NCBI GenBank assembly: GCA_038030265.1
Contig: CM075939.1
Coordinates: 41,893,253-41,957,252, forward strand
DNA length: 64,000 nucleotides
Source: Corythucha ciliata
Taxonomy: Eukaryota; Arthropoda; Insecta; Hemiptera; Tingidae
Direction of reading: 5' to 3'
In this document: in pieces, positions 1-10,171 of the stretch
Numbering within the stretch: position 1 is the stretch's first letter
How the letters are laid out: each line of letters begins with the position of its first letter
The notes under the pieces: model-generated
Databases searched by the model: none
What the model saw: only the letters and a program-made list of their open reading frames with translations
Told to the model about the DNA's origin: nothing
Made by a program: the position numbers and the translations under genes

Positions 1-3000
1 GAAATCAGACCGTTTCCATTCTTGAAGACATAACCAGTAGTTGACCTTCGATCCTTGTGGTCACCACCCCAGTCAGCGTCCGCGTAACCAGCCAAAAACG
101 AGTCCGTTGTGCCACCTTCGTAGACCAAACACAACTTTTCTGTCCCTTTGAGGTATCTGAGTATCCTCTTGGCCATCTGCCAATGAACTAAAGAGAAGGA
201 CGAGTTGAATCTGCTCAGGAAACTTACAGGCTGAGCGATGTCTGGCCTTGTGTTTACTGCCAGGTACATTAAACTTCCGATCAGATTCCTGTACGGCAGG
301 TGGTCGACATTTCTTCCTGACGTATCCGCCTCCGCTTCCGCTAAGATTCCTGGTTCTAAAGGAGTCTTGACCGGCCTGCAGTTCGACATGTTGAACTTCG
401 TCAAGATGTCTTCGATGTATTGCTCCTGGTCGAGATACACCTTTTCATTTTTCTTGTCCCGACGAATTCTGATCCCGAGACATTTACGAGCTTCACCAAG
501 ATTCTTTATCTTAAACGACTGCTCGAGAATGGCGAATAAGCTGTCTCTATCGCAGGCATCTGAATAAAAAACAAAAAAATCATCAACATAAAGAGCAATA
601 ATAATTGTTGACCGTTTGCCCTTTTTTATGAAGATGCATGGTTCCGAATGCAGACTACGATAACCGTGGCTCTTGAGTACTTCAATCACTTTGAAGTTCC
701 AAGCCCTCGACGCTTGTTTGAGCCCATATATTGCTTTCTGCAAAAAACAAACTTTGTTTTCCGCTCCGTGTTCCACGAACCCCTCCGGTTGCTTCATATA
801 GACGGTTTCCTGCAAATCACCGTACAAAAAAGCAGTTTGCACGTCGAAATGATCAATTTTTAATTTTAACTGTGCCGCTAAACTAAATAAAAAACGAATC
901 GACGAGCGCCTAACTACGGGGGAAAAAGTTTCAAAATAATCTATTCCATAATGCTGCGAAAAACCACGAGCAACAAGTCTCGCCCTGTGTTTGACGTTTC
1001 CATTTCCGTCAACCTTGGTCTTATAGACCCACTTACAGTCCACAACCTTACAGTTCACTGGACGATCCACCAGTTTCCACACACCGTTTTCCTTCATGGA
1101 AGTCAATTCCTCTTCCATCGCCTTCATCCAGTTTTCACTGTCTGGCCGAGCCATCGCCTCTTTGTAAGTAGACGGATCTGTATTTTCTACTCCTCCGGCG
1201 AAATACAAAACAAAACCCGGATAATGATCCGGTGGTCTCCGATTTCGTTCAGGGTACCGTCTCTCATTCACCTCTTCAAAACCTTCAAAGTCTTCAGAAC
1301 TCGAAAAATTTACTTCTTCATGAGACGAATCGTCAACCTCTTCTGACAGAGGGGAGTTCAAAACATCACCAGACGTCGGTAATGCATCGTCCTCGTATAT
1401 TTGAGTCTCCTGATTATCTGTTGGTCCATCTGAAAAACACTCGACTTTGTTCTCTTCCTGTTTTTGCTCTACAAAAACTACGTCCCGAGCCCTGACAATT
1501 TTATTTGGATTTTTAAGATCGATCAAGCGATATCCCTTACTTTCGGTGCAATATCCCACGAAGACCAGTTTACGACTTTTAGCATCCCATTTCTTTCGCT
1601 TCGTTTTGGGTATATGGGCAAAAGCTGTACAACCAAAGACTTTCAGGTGACTTAAATTTACTCGCTCACCTGACCATAACTGTTGCGGAACAATTCCTTC
1701 CACCGCGCTGTGTGGTTCTCTGTTCTTGAGGTAGACAGCAGTATTGCATGCTTCTGCCCACAGACTTCTCGGCATGGATGAATCCAGCAACATGGTACGT
1801 GCCATTTCACAGATAGTTCGATTGGCACGTTCGGCTACGCCATTGTTCTCCGGTGTGTACGGAATCGTAAGCTGATGACGCACTCCATTTTTCCTGAGAT
1901 AGCCTGTAAACTCCGAATTGACATACTCCGTCCCGTTATCCGTTCTGATGGCTTTAATTTTTAATCCAGTCTCGTTCTCCACTAACGCTTTAAAATCCAG
2001 AAAAGTTTGAAACGCCTGACTTTTTGATTTTAAGAAATAAGCGAACATCATCCGACTGTGATCGTCAACAAAAACCATCATGTACCTTGCACCTCCAACA
2101 GATACCTCCGACATCGGTCCACATAGATCGGAATGAACAAGCTCGAGTTTCTGTGACTTCCGGCGCTCACTATGTTTGAATGGATCGCGATGTTGCTTAC
2201 CCAAAATGCATGGCTCACATTGAGTAGAATCATTGTCATCGAAATTCACACCACTGACCAAACCATCTCGCAGTAACTCTGCCGATTTACGGTTGATGTG
2301 ACCGAGCCGCTTGTGCCACAAAGCGTACGAAGCTTTTTCCCGGCAGGTAACCGAAAAAACTGTTTTGCTGTTGGGAATACTCACGTCGTTAAGCTTATAA
2401 ACCCCTCCAACCGGTGAACCAGTAGCCACAGCCTCGCCCTCAACATTGCATTCCGACTCGAGAAAAATGCGACAACCTTTTGAATCAAAATGTACGCACA
2501 AACCTTTCTGAGTCATCTGGAAAACCGACAAAAGATTTGCAGAAGCATCCGGGGCATAAATCATGTCATGAATTTGACGGGGTTCCCCTCTAATTTTTAT
2601 TTCGACGTCACCAGATCCTGAAAATTCTAACGAATGTTTTTTATTTGCACAAGCTAGTTTACCGTTGACGTCTTCACGATAATTCCGCAACCAATCTTTC
2701 CGCGGAGTTAAACTAGTCGAACAACACGAGTCAATAAAAATATCGTCTCGAGAAAAATCGGCGACGGCGAACGCACCAAATAGACTCCACTTTTTTTGCC
2801 TACTTGAGCCTTTTTCTCCGGCCAAACCTCCAGACGAATTCCGTTCATCCTTTACAGGAACTTTCGAGCATTCTGATTTAAAATGACCTTTCTCATTACA
2901 TCGAAAACAACGTACATTTTTCTTATTATTTCCAGGGACATTTTTTTTATTTTTGAGCAAAAGTGCACACTCATTTTGTGTTGCACTACTGACCGATTTA

Positions 3001-3560
3001 AGATCCTCCTGGAGTAACTGAACACGCACCAACTCAGACGTGATCCGAACAGACGAGTTTTCCAGTGCCATTCGCATGGGTCTATATTCTTGCGGTAGTC
3101 CTCTCAACATGATAACTGCAATGAAATCGTCATCTAATCCCTTACCAATGTCCTCCAATTTGTGAGCAATGGTCATGATTGACGTGACGTAGTCATGCAT
3201 CGATCCATGCTTGTCGAGTCTTTGATCCAGCAGGGCATCGATCAAACTAATCCTCCTGTTTAAACCCTTGTCTTCGAAAGATTTAGACAGCTCGTCCCAA
3301 GCCTCCTTCGCCCTTGAACAATTTCGAATATAAGGATAAATGTGTGGTTCTACGTACAAACCAATTGTGGCCAGCGCGTCCGCGTCTTTTTCCGGATCCG
3401 GGGTCTTCCCTTCCCCATATGCATCCCCGGTTATGTACGCCCACAACTTCTCCTTGATCAGGACATTCTTCAGCGCGAATTTCCAGTTGTTGTAGTCATC
3501 ACTACCACTTAATTTGCCGACCGAAGGAAAACCACTGACTCGAACCGCTGCTCCCGACAT
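1..3560 (-). CDS. Copia (Ty1/Copia) gag-pol polyprotein, open to the window edge
   Basis: This is the retrotransposon polyprotein that makes the particle protein, protease, integrase, reverse transcriptase and RNase H. The frame starts at an ATG at 3560 and stays open for about 1186 codons to the left edge, so the C-terminus is missing. Order seen: N-terminal gag; CCHC zinc knuckle (C218, C221, H226, C231); protease motif D277-S-C, with Cys where Gly is usual; HHCC region with LWHKRLGH near 412; integrase catalytic D478, D541 and E577 (DD-35-E); RT_2 region with YVDD at 991-994; and the start of RNase H (GYADADWGGD near 1160). No stop or frameshift was seen, unlike every other autonomous element here, which suggests recent insertion. 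A tRNA primer site lies 63 bp upstream. Copia assignment is firm; activity is inferred. Confidence 0.93.
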   Translation of the reverse strand, partial: MSGAAVRVSGFPSVGKLSGSDDYNNWKFALKNVLIKEKLWAYITGDAYGEGKTPDPEKDADALATIGLYVEPHIYPYIRNCSRAKEAWDELSKSFEDKGLNRRISLIDALLDQRLDKHGSMHDYVTSIMTIAHKLEDIGKGLDDDFIAVIMLRGLPQEYRPMRMALENSSVRITSELVRVQLLQEDLKSVSSATQNECALLLKNKKNVPGNNKKNVRCFRCNEKGHFKSECSKVPVKDERNSSGGLAGEKGSSRQKKWSLFGAFAVADFSRDDIFIDSCCSTSLTPRKDWLRNYREDVNGKLACANKKHSLEFSGSGDVEIKIRGEPRQIHDMIYAPDASANLLSVFQMTQKGLCVHFDSKGCRIFLESECNVEGEAVATGSPVGGVYKLNDVSIPNSKTVFSVTCREKASYALWHKRLGHINRKSAELLRDGLVSGVNFDDNDSTQCEPCILGKQHRDPFKHSERRKSQKLELVHSDLCGPMSEVSVGGARYMMVFVDDHSRMMFAYFLKSKSQAFQTFLDFKALVENETGLKIKAIRTDNGTEYVNSEFTGYLRKNGVRHQLTIPYTPENNGVAERANRTICEMARTMLLDSSMPRSLWAEACNTAVYLKNREPHSAVEGIVPQQLWSGERVNLSHLKVFGCTAFAHIPKTKRKKWDAKSRKLVFVGYCTESKGYRLIDLKNPNKIVRARDVVFVEQKQEENKVECFSDGPTDNQETQIYEDDALPTSGDVLNSPLSEEVDDSSHEEVNFSSSEDFEGFEEVNERRYPERNRRPPDHYPGFVLYFAGGVENTDPSTYKEAMARPDSENWMKAMEEELTSMKENGVWKLVDRPVNCKVVDCKWVYKTKVDGNGNVKHRARLVARGFSQHYGIDYFETFSPVVRRSSIRFLFSLAAQLKLKIDHFDVQTAFLYGDLQETVYMKQPEGFVEHGAENKVCFLQKAIYGLKQASRAWNFKVIEVLKSHGYRSLHSEPCIFIKKGKRSTIIIALYVDDFFVFYSDACDRDSLFAILEQSFKIKNLGEARKCLGIRIRRDKKNEKVYLDQEQYIEDILTKFNMSNCRPVKTPLEPGILAEAEADTSGRNVDHLPYRNLIGSLMYLAVNTRPDIAQPVSFLSRFNSSFSLVHWQMAKRILRYLKGTEKLCLVYEGGTTDSFLAGYADADWGGDHKDRRSTTGYVFKNGNGLI

Positions 3561-3622
3561 GACCGCGAATTCCGGCGCGAACAACTTCGAACTTCCTTCT
3601 CACTCAACTTCTTGCTTCAGAC

Positions 3623-3637
3623 GCTGGGCCCATAACC
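3623..3637 (-). other. Copia primer-binding site (initiator tRNA-Met internal)
   Basis: The plus-strand 15-mer GCTGGGCCCATAACC has the sequence of the anticodon arm of metazoan initiator tRNA-Met, so the element's own strand is complementary to it. Drosophila copia is known to prime from an internal cleavage product of this tRNA rather than its 3' end. The position between the probable LTR and the gag start fits. Confidence 0.8.
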
Positions 3638-3639
3638 AC

Positions 3640-3833
3640 TTAAAAATGGGTGGAATTGCGTATGAAATAAAGAAGTGAGAATAAGAAATCAAATTGTATT
3701 TAAGGAATGAAAGAAATGACAAGGACTGAAACCGAGAAAAGAGGATGAACAATATTTTTTTTTTTTTAAACATACGTCAAGCATGTGATAACAAAATGGA
3801 GTGAGGCGTATTAATCGGATTATATTTCCAACA
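3640..3833 (-). repeat. probable 5' LTR of the Copia element
   Basis: Read on the minus strand, the segment begins TGTTGGAAATATAA, very like known copia LTR starts, and ends just before the primer site. The partner LTR lies outside the window, so the limits are inferred; the 3' boundary does not show a clear terminal CA. About 193 bp would be short but normal for Copia. Confidence 0.5.
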
Positions 3834-3840
3834 CTATTCG

Positions 3841-3892
3841 AGTCTATGGGAGGGCACCTGCCCACCCCTGCTCCCTTCTGGCTACGCCTCTG
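3841..3892 (-). mobile_element. hAT-like transposon end fragment
   Basis: On the minus strand the segment begins CAGAGGCGTAGCCAG, followed by a G-rich stretch, a terminal pattern often seen on hAT-type and related DNA transposons. The Copia LTR appears to have inserted directly beside it. No transposase or matching second end was found. Confidence 0.35.
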
Positions 3893-5590
3893 AAAAGAAG
3901 TGGAAGAAGAAAATAAAACAAGCAAAACCCCTAAAAATAAATAGGCATACAAATTTATTAATAGCAGCAATAAAAAAATACATTATTGTAATGCAACAAA
4001 AAGTAATAACGACTCGAATTGAACAAAAAAAAGTTGTATCTAGATGGGCATCAGCGGCGGGCGCGGGTTCGGTCCACTCGATTTCACAATTGAACTCCTT
4101 CCTTCACCACTCCCTTCTCCGTCAGTAAAAAAAGAAACGGAAGCCTTGGAGGAAATCAATAAAAGACGCATAAATGCATATGTTTGGGAACACTGCCACC
4201 GTCCGGGGAAAATTTCAATCCCCTCCCTCCCCATCGCCACAAAGTTGTTAGTTTTCAACGACAAAAGCTCCGCATAAGTATTACGGGCGTTCCACAAATA
4301 TTTTTATTCCCTCTGAAATGTTTACTTACACACACTCGCGTTGCGACAAAAGGAGTATTTTCTCATACGCCATGACTTTTTTCAACCTTGGGGCTTGCGG
4401 TCTCATTGTCTGGAAATGGAAAAAGGGACGAGTTGAAACTGAAAAGGAGAGACGAAAAACTTAATTTATACAATTCAAGTCTCTCTTTTTCCCTCTTTTG
4501 TTTTTTTTTTTGTTTTTTTGTTTTTTTTTCACCCTCGCCGCTTCTGAATATTTGAAAGTCCTATTGGAACTGGGATAATCGATCGACTTATTATTCTTTT
4601 AACGAAATTTTCCATGGAGTGGAAGCTCGTACTCTTGAATTCGTCGAAGGATTGATGTGTGTCAAATGGGCAGAGGTGGGGGGAGAAGGCCATCTTCGAA
4701 TTTGTGTTATAAAAAAAACCAATCAGCTTCTTCCCCTTCAAAGGTTTGGTTAAATTGGTTTGGGATTTTCATAACTTTCATGTTCTCGCCGGGAAATGAA
4801 GAACAGTATTAATGAAAAAACAAATAAATCCAAGCTGAAAATATTCATAGGATTTGAACCAAAAACAAAAGTTGTTCTCGCATTATGCTGTGCGGACACG
4901 GGTTCTGGTCTTTCAAAGAAGCCATCAGAAGTCAGCGTGTTGGCCTCTTTCCGAGTCCAATTTTTCGTGGATTTGAAATTTACGGGACCCAATTTCACGG
5001 TTTTGGTTATAGTATACGGCTCCTTAAAAAACACAATGCCAACCGGTTTGTATCATTCAAAAACTTGCACGTCAGAAAACCCACGACCACAAAATTACAT
5101 CAGTCTAAGTATACATAGTATATGCAGAGGCGTAGAGTTAGGGGGACGAGATGGGCCATCGCCCGCCCAATATTCCTACTGGGTGGGCGAATGTACCTCA
5201 TCGCCCCCCCCCCAATATTTTCACCTGATTTTCATTAATTTCGTCCATCAAACGGTGACCGCCGGCTACAAGTCTTGGAAAAATTTGCAAGTGGTAGTCC
5301 TACGCACATACGCTTTAATTAACAGGAAAAACAAATCTCTTGCTTTTTCGGATCATGCTTTTTGCCGCCCCGGGGCTAATTAATTTTGCCACCCCACGCG
5401 GCTTTCCCCCTTCCCCAATGCCGTTTCCTCCAATTCTTGTTGTGTCAAGCAAGTATCAAGAGAATGGATTCTACAAGTATTGTACAGGGAAACAGTACAT
5501 TTCTTCAGCCTGGTGGACAAAACCTCAAGACGATGGGAACCCAGAAAGATGAATCTTGGCTGACATTCCCTGCAAAATTGGCATCTTTGG
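3893..5590. other. intergenic sequence without a recognised gene
   Basis: Short open frames here overlap on both strands and resemble nothing. There are T-rich runs near 4500-4530, a box-B-like word on the minus strand (GGTTCAAATCC, 4850-4860) that could be a worn SINE promoter, and a second CAGAGGCGTAG transposon-end motif at 5125-5135 followed by G and C runs. Confidence 0.5.
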
Positions 5591-5684
5591 GAGCTTAATA
5601 ATTATCCCAAAAATAAAGGGTTTCTGGTTGAATATATTCGGAAATTCGAAGTCTCAGGTTGAAATTGAAATTTTGGTAACTCTA

Positions 5685-5757
5685 TAAGGTTGCTAAATAT
5701 ATTCCTTTTGGTGTTCCTATCTGATTCATGTAATGCGTAGCGTTTAACAAACTTACA
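5685..5757 (+). repeat. 5' LTR remnant of Gypsy element
   Basis: The last ~72 bp match the end of the 3' LTR at 9678-9749 with only a few differences and finish at the same CTTACA. Upstream of GTTGCTAAATATATTCC the two copies no longer match, so the 5' LTR is truncated or replaced. Confidence 0.75.
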
Positions 5758-5759
5758 TC

Positions 5760-5774
5760 TGGTGACCCCGACGT
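5760..5774 (+). other. Gypsy primer-binding site (tRNA-Trp)
   Basis: TGGTGACCCCGACGT is the reverse complement of the 3' end of metazoan tRNA-Trp plus CCA, over all 15 bases. It lies two bases after the CA end of the LTR, the normal place for a primer site. Confidence 0.75.
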
Positions 5775-5787
5775 TATCCCCGCAAAA

Positions 5788-6363
5788 GTGTCGATCCCAA
5801 ACAACCAGCCTGTGGAACTTGCCGTCCCAGTTTCGCAACAAGTCGAGTCCGTTTCCGTCCGCATACCTCCTTTCTGGCGCCGAAGACCCGAGTTGTGGTT
5901 CGCGCAACTTGGAGCACAATTCGATCTCAATCGCATAACACGCGATGTCACTAAATATAATTACGTAATCTCGTCTCTAGAATCGGATTTTCTCGAACAC
6001 ATCAGCGACATAATTCCCAATCCACCGGTCGACAACAAGTACGACACAGTCAAAACTAAATTGATTTCGACTTTCACCGACAGTGAACAACGGAAGCTGA
6101 CAAAACTGCTCACTGAAACAGAGCTCGCCGGCGATAAACCGTCACAGTTTTGGTCCAAGATGAAAGAACTCGCACACAACCAACTCACAGACGAAGCTCT
6201 GAAAATTTTGTGGCTTCAGCGACTTCCAGTCCCAGTTCAGTCGATCCTCGCCGTTTGCTCAGAACCGCTTCCTATTTTAGACAAGCTCGCGGACAAAATA
6301 CTATTCGATGTCTCGCCCTTGACAGAACTCACGCTCGAACTCCGACCTTACACAAGTACTTGA
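5788..6363 (+). pseudogene. Gypsy gag-like reading frame
   Basis: A 191-codon open stretch resembles the capsid region of arthropod Gypsy elements: PPFW near the N-terminus, then a P-LWFAQL-AQF core, a TKYNYV motif and a helical C-terminal half. No ATG was found where the domain begins (the frame opens at GTG), so the start is unclear or lost. It ends with TGA; no zinc knuckle was seen before the protease, which some Gypsy lineages also lack or carry downstream. Confidence 0.7.
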
Positions 6364-6512
6364 CGTAGTACAAGACCTATCTAAGTCGAGCAAGGTCGCT
6401 CTACTTCTTCCCCTCGCAATCGTCGGAACTCACCAAAACAACACAGTCCCTGAGATCAATCTTCCTCCTCTTTTTGTTTTTATCACGAAAAATTCGGTGA
6501 AAAAGCCAAGAA

Positions 6513-7082
6513 ATGTCGTTCCCCTTGTTCTTTTCCAAGAAACTAATTTCCCGGTCACAGGTCGCGGCGAGTGACCGTCGGAAAACATCATGCCGCCTTT
6601 TCGTTACTGACAAAGTCACCAAACGTCGTTTTCTCATTGATTCCGGAGCCGAGGTTAGCGTTATTCCTCCTACACGACGTGACAAACGAGACGGCCCCGG
6701 CAAGTTCACTCTATTTACTGCCAATAGAGCTCCTCTTTCAACGTTCGGTGAAACCCTTCTCTCTCTCGACCTCGGTTTCCGCCGAACTTTTCAGTGGCCT
6801 TTCACTATCACGGAAGTTACTCATCCGATCATCGGTGCTGATTTTTTGAAACATTTCAACCTCCTCATCGACCTTCGCCGCAAACGCCTCGTCGATGGTA
6901 CCACGCAACTTTACACGCAAGCCATTCCGTCTTCTGTCCCCCTCGTCCCTCTGTTCCACAATCCTCTCTGTCGACAACACCTCGAATTCCTTCGCAAAAC
7001 TCCTTTACAACTTCCCCGAAATCACTCGACCTTCTCGTTTCCCTCATTCCTGTTCCTCGCACAAGACCCAACACGTTATTGA
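6513..7082 (+). pseudogene. Gypsy aspartic protease and start of RT linker
   Basis: The retroviral-type aspartic protease would cleave the polyprotein. The catalytic triplet is visible as FLIDSGAEVSVIPP, and the flap-side motif IIGADFL follows about 60 residues later. Past roughly 6900 the protein homology moves to another frame, so the last third of this open stretch is out-of-frame noise. Confidence 0.78.
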
Positions 7083-8045
7083 AACAAACGGGCCTCCCAT
7101 TCGCTCTCGTTTTCGACGTCTTCCACCAGAGAAACTCCAAGCTGCCAGAAAAGAGTTCCAGATGATGCTCGATCTTGGGATTAGTCGACCCTCAAAATCA
7201 AGCTGGTCCACTCCACTTCACCTAGCACGCAAAAAAGATGGAAGCTGGCGTCCATGCGGTGACTTCCGTCGGTTAAATGCCGTCACTAAGACCGACCGCT
7301 ATCCCCTACCCGGATTCACGATTTTTCATCCAACCTACATGGAGCTAAAATTTTCTCAAAACTGGATCTTTTGAGGGCTTACAACCAAATACCTATCGCA
7401 CCTACCGACATCGAGAAAACAGCCATTATCACCCCCTTCGGACTCTTTGAATTCCCAATGATGATTTTCGGTCTGAAAAATGACGGACAGACTTTTCAGC
7501 GATTCATGGACGAAGTTCTTCGAGACCTCCCGTTCGTCTTCACATACCTCAATGACGTCCTGGTCGCTTCAACGTCTCCAAAGAAACACGAAGAACACCT
7601 TTCTCTTGTGTTCCAACGATTCAAAGATTACGGAAACTGCCTTAATTCCGCAAAATGTGTTTTCGGCGTAGAAGAAATTGATTTTCTCGGTTTTCGAATC
7701 ACTCCGTCAGGCACCGCTCCTCTGCCTCAGCGGTCAGCGCGTTCAGGCACTCATAAATGCCAGCTGACTGTCCACCTTCCGGGGCTTGCGTTGTTTTTTA
7801 GGTACAATAAATTTCTATCGGCGTTTTCTCCGTCGAGTGGCCTGGCCCCAAGTAAAACTTCACAACGCACTTGGAGATTGCAAAAACGACAACGCTCTCA
7901 TCACCTGGAATTCCGATTTGAGTCAAGCATACGACGATCGTCCGAGGCTCATCCGAAGCCTGACTGTCCTTTACTCTTTCAAGTTCAGACATGGCAATCG
8001 GCTCCGTTCTTCAACAAAGCATTCACGGCTCCTACCCACCGTTAG
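6895..8045 (+). pseudogene. Gypsy reverse transcriptase, frameshifted, altered active site
   Basis: Two overlapping frames carry RT. The first (to 7374) has the fingers region with SSWSTPLHLARKKDGSWRPC and DFRRLN; the second (from 7371) has AYNQIPI, the F-PFGLFEF region and the palm motif. The catalytic box reads YLND instead of Y-x-DD, so one metal-binding Asp is replaced by Asn. Coding sense fades after about 7740. The protein is not functional. Confidence 0.85.
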
Positions 8046-9080
8046 CTTTTTTCTCCAGAAAACTGACAGACACGGAAACTCGTTATAGCACAGACGACAA
8101 AGAACTTCTCGCAATTTATGCATCGATCAAACATTTTCGTCACTTTGTAGAAGGTCAAAACTTAACAGTTTACACGGACCACAAACCGCTTTTTTTTGCT
8201 TTCTCTCAGAATCTCGAAAAAGCGTCACCTCGCCAATTCCGTCACTTGGATTTTATTTCACAATTCACGACCGACATTCGTCACATCAGTGGTAAGGATA
8301 CTGTGATAGCCGATTTCATGTCCAGACTCGAGACCATTAGCCTTTTCGATTTCGCCGAAGTTGCCAAAATTCAAGAAAACGACGAAGAACTGAAAAACCT
8401 CCTAAAATCCCCTGCAAACTCTCTCAAACTCCGCCGAGAATTGATTCCAGGCCTCGCCACATACCTTTATTGCGACGAAAGAAATCTTGTTTTCATTCCT
8501 TCCCCTCTCCGCCATAAAGTTTTCCGTCTCATCCACAACGCCGCACACCCTTCTCCGAAACGCACTTCGCTACTCGTTCGCGAACGCTTCGTCTGGCCAG
8601 GTATAGAACGCGATTCCAAATTGTGGGCTAAAGCTTGCCTTCAGTGCCAAAGGTCCGAAGTCGGACGAAATACAAATAGCCCTACTGGAACGTTTCCCTC
8701 TGTCGACGCCCGTTTTCAGTGTGTCCATCTCGATATCGTCGGTCCTCTTCCCCAATCTGAAAACATGCGCTACAGTCTCACAATGATTGATCGCTTCTCT
8801 TCGTGGCCCGAAGCAATTCCCATTCGAGACATTTCGGCTGAAACTGTCGCCGACACCTTTCTCAGAGAGTGGATCTCACGCTACGGAGTCCCCCATCGAA
8901 TCGTCACCGACCGAGGCCGACAATTCGATTCACATTTGTTTCAACGACTTAACCAGCGCCTCGAGATACGCCATTTTAAAACTACGGCGTATAACCCCCA
9001 ATCAAACGGCAAAATTCGAGCGTTGGCATCGTTCACTTAAAACAGCTTTCAAGTGTCAAGAATGTCCAGATTGGTTCTAG
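7991..9080 (+). pseudogene. Gypsy RNase H and integrase
   Basis: This stretch carries RNase H ([26 protein letters not shown]), then the integrase zinc-binding HHCC region (H near WPGIERD, C-x2-C in CLQCQR). The integrase core follows with catalytic Asp in HLDIVGPL, Asp in VTDRGRQFD and Glu expected after NPQSNGK. The frame breaks at about 9020, just at that Glu; the continuation (ERWHRSLK) is in another frame and stops at 9080. Confidence 0.87.
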
Positions 9081-9598
9081 AAACTACCGACAGTACTTCT
9101 CGGCCTGCGAGCAGTTCCTAACGTTTCCGGATACTCAACTGCAGCTCTTCACCTAGGTTGTCCTCTACGTTTCCCTGGCGATCTCTTCGATTCAACGGAT
9201 TCATCGAACGCCGAACCTCACTCGTTTCTGCAACGTTTGAGGGATTTCTTTCACGAGGTCAGGCCAGCTAGCGAAAAATCGAATTCCACCCGTAAATTCA
9301 CCATGTTTTCTTTCGTGTCGATTCGGTAAAGAAACCTCTCCAACAGCCTTACGAAGGTCCATATTCCGTTGTTAAAAGAGACGAAAAATGTTTCACAATC
9401 GACATAAAAGGCAAACACGTCATCGTCTCGATCGACCGGTTAAAACCTGCTTTCCACCTTTCTGATCTCGAACCTCGGTGCTCAAGTCTTTTACTCCTCG
9501 CGAGTGACACTGCATTTTCTCCATCGTCTCATTTTCATTCGTCGAAGGAATCCAAATCGCTCACGACTCATCACCGGCACGTTCGCTGGAGGGTGGTT

Positions 9599-9749
9599 GA
9601 TGTAGCATCCGCTTCATAATTTTAAATATAAAATTCCGCTTCATAATTTTAATTATAAAAACAGCTCTGGTTTGTTATCAGTTGCTAAATATATTCCTTT
9701 TGGTGTTCCTATCTGATTCATGTAATTCGTAGCGTTTAACGAACTTACA
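9599..9749 (+). repeat. 3' LTR of Gypsy element
   Basis: It follows a purine-rich tract (GGAGGGTGG), begins TGATGTAGCATCC, contains a tandem AT-rich 26-27 bp piece twice, and ends with the CTTACA shared with the 5' remnant. Only the last ~72 bp can be paired with the 5' copy, so the left limit is inferred. Confidence 0.65.
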
Positions 9750-9974
9750 CATCCGCCGATTCGGAGGGCTTGAGAGGGCGATGCGATTTTCAGGTCCATT
9801 TAGCCCCAGCCCAGCCAAAGACGCCTCCATATTAAGGCTTGTCGGCGCCACCGCCGAAAATGGCTCGTTTGTGCCTTGTAGTTGTTTTCTTTGTTTTTGT
9901 TTTTTTGTTTGTGGCCTCCTCACGCGATTGTGTCCAAAGATAGTGACCTATCGAGGGGTCCTTGTGCGCAGTTA
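9750..9974. other. unassigned sequence downstream of Gypsy
   Basis: No gene, RNA or known repeat was recognised; there is a T/G-rich low-complexity stretch near 9885-9915. Confidence 0.4.
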
Positions 9975-10171
9975 TTTTATGCGAGCAAGCTCATGGGCTA
10001 ATCTACGCCTGAAATTGAGAAAAAACGCTAATTCCCAGTTTCTGTACGTCCTTAAGCGGCTAAAATTTAGAAGACACTCCAATTTGCTGTTCTGAGGGCA
10101 ATTAAGCGGCTAAAAAAAATTAAAAATGCTGATATTCTTGGCTGAAATCGATAAAAAGCGATCATTCATAG
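9975..10171. repeat. family A degenerate minisatellite
   Basis: Several worn copies of the family A words (GGCTAAAATT, GAGAAAAAACGCTAATT) occur here. The foldback element that follows is inserted in the array; family A words resume on its far side at 12139. Confidence 0.7.

Larger units (their letters stand above)
5758..9598 (+). mobile_element. degenerate Gypsy retrotransposon interior
   Basis: The order is primer site, gag, protease, reverse transcriptase, RNase H and integrase, flanked by related LTR ends. The pol region is split over at least four reading-frame changes (near 6900, 7371, 7990 and 9020), so no full polyprotein can be made. After the integrase core, the rest of pol to about 9480 is unreadable in one frame, and a purine-rich tract precedes the 3' LTR. 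The element is old compared with the neighbouring Copia. Confidence 0.88.

Noticed and set aside
1..1655. Plus-strand frames up to 131 codons
   Set aside because: They are antisense to the Copia polyprotein.
4796..5383. 195-codon plus-strand frame
   Set aside because: No similarity recognised, crosses a transposon-end motif and a C run, and is overlapped by antisense frames.
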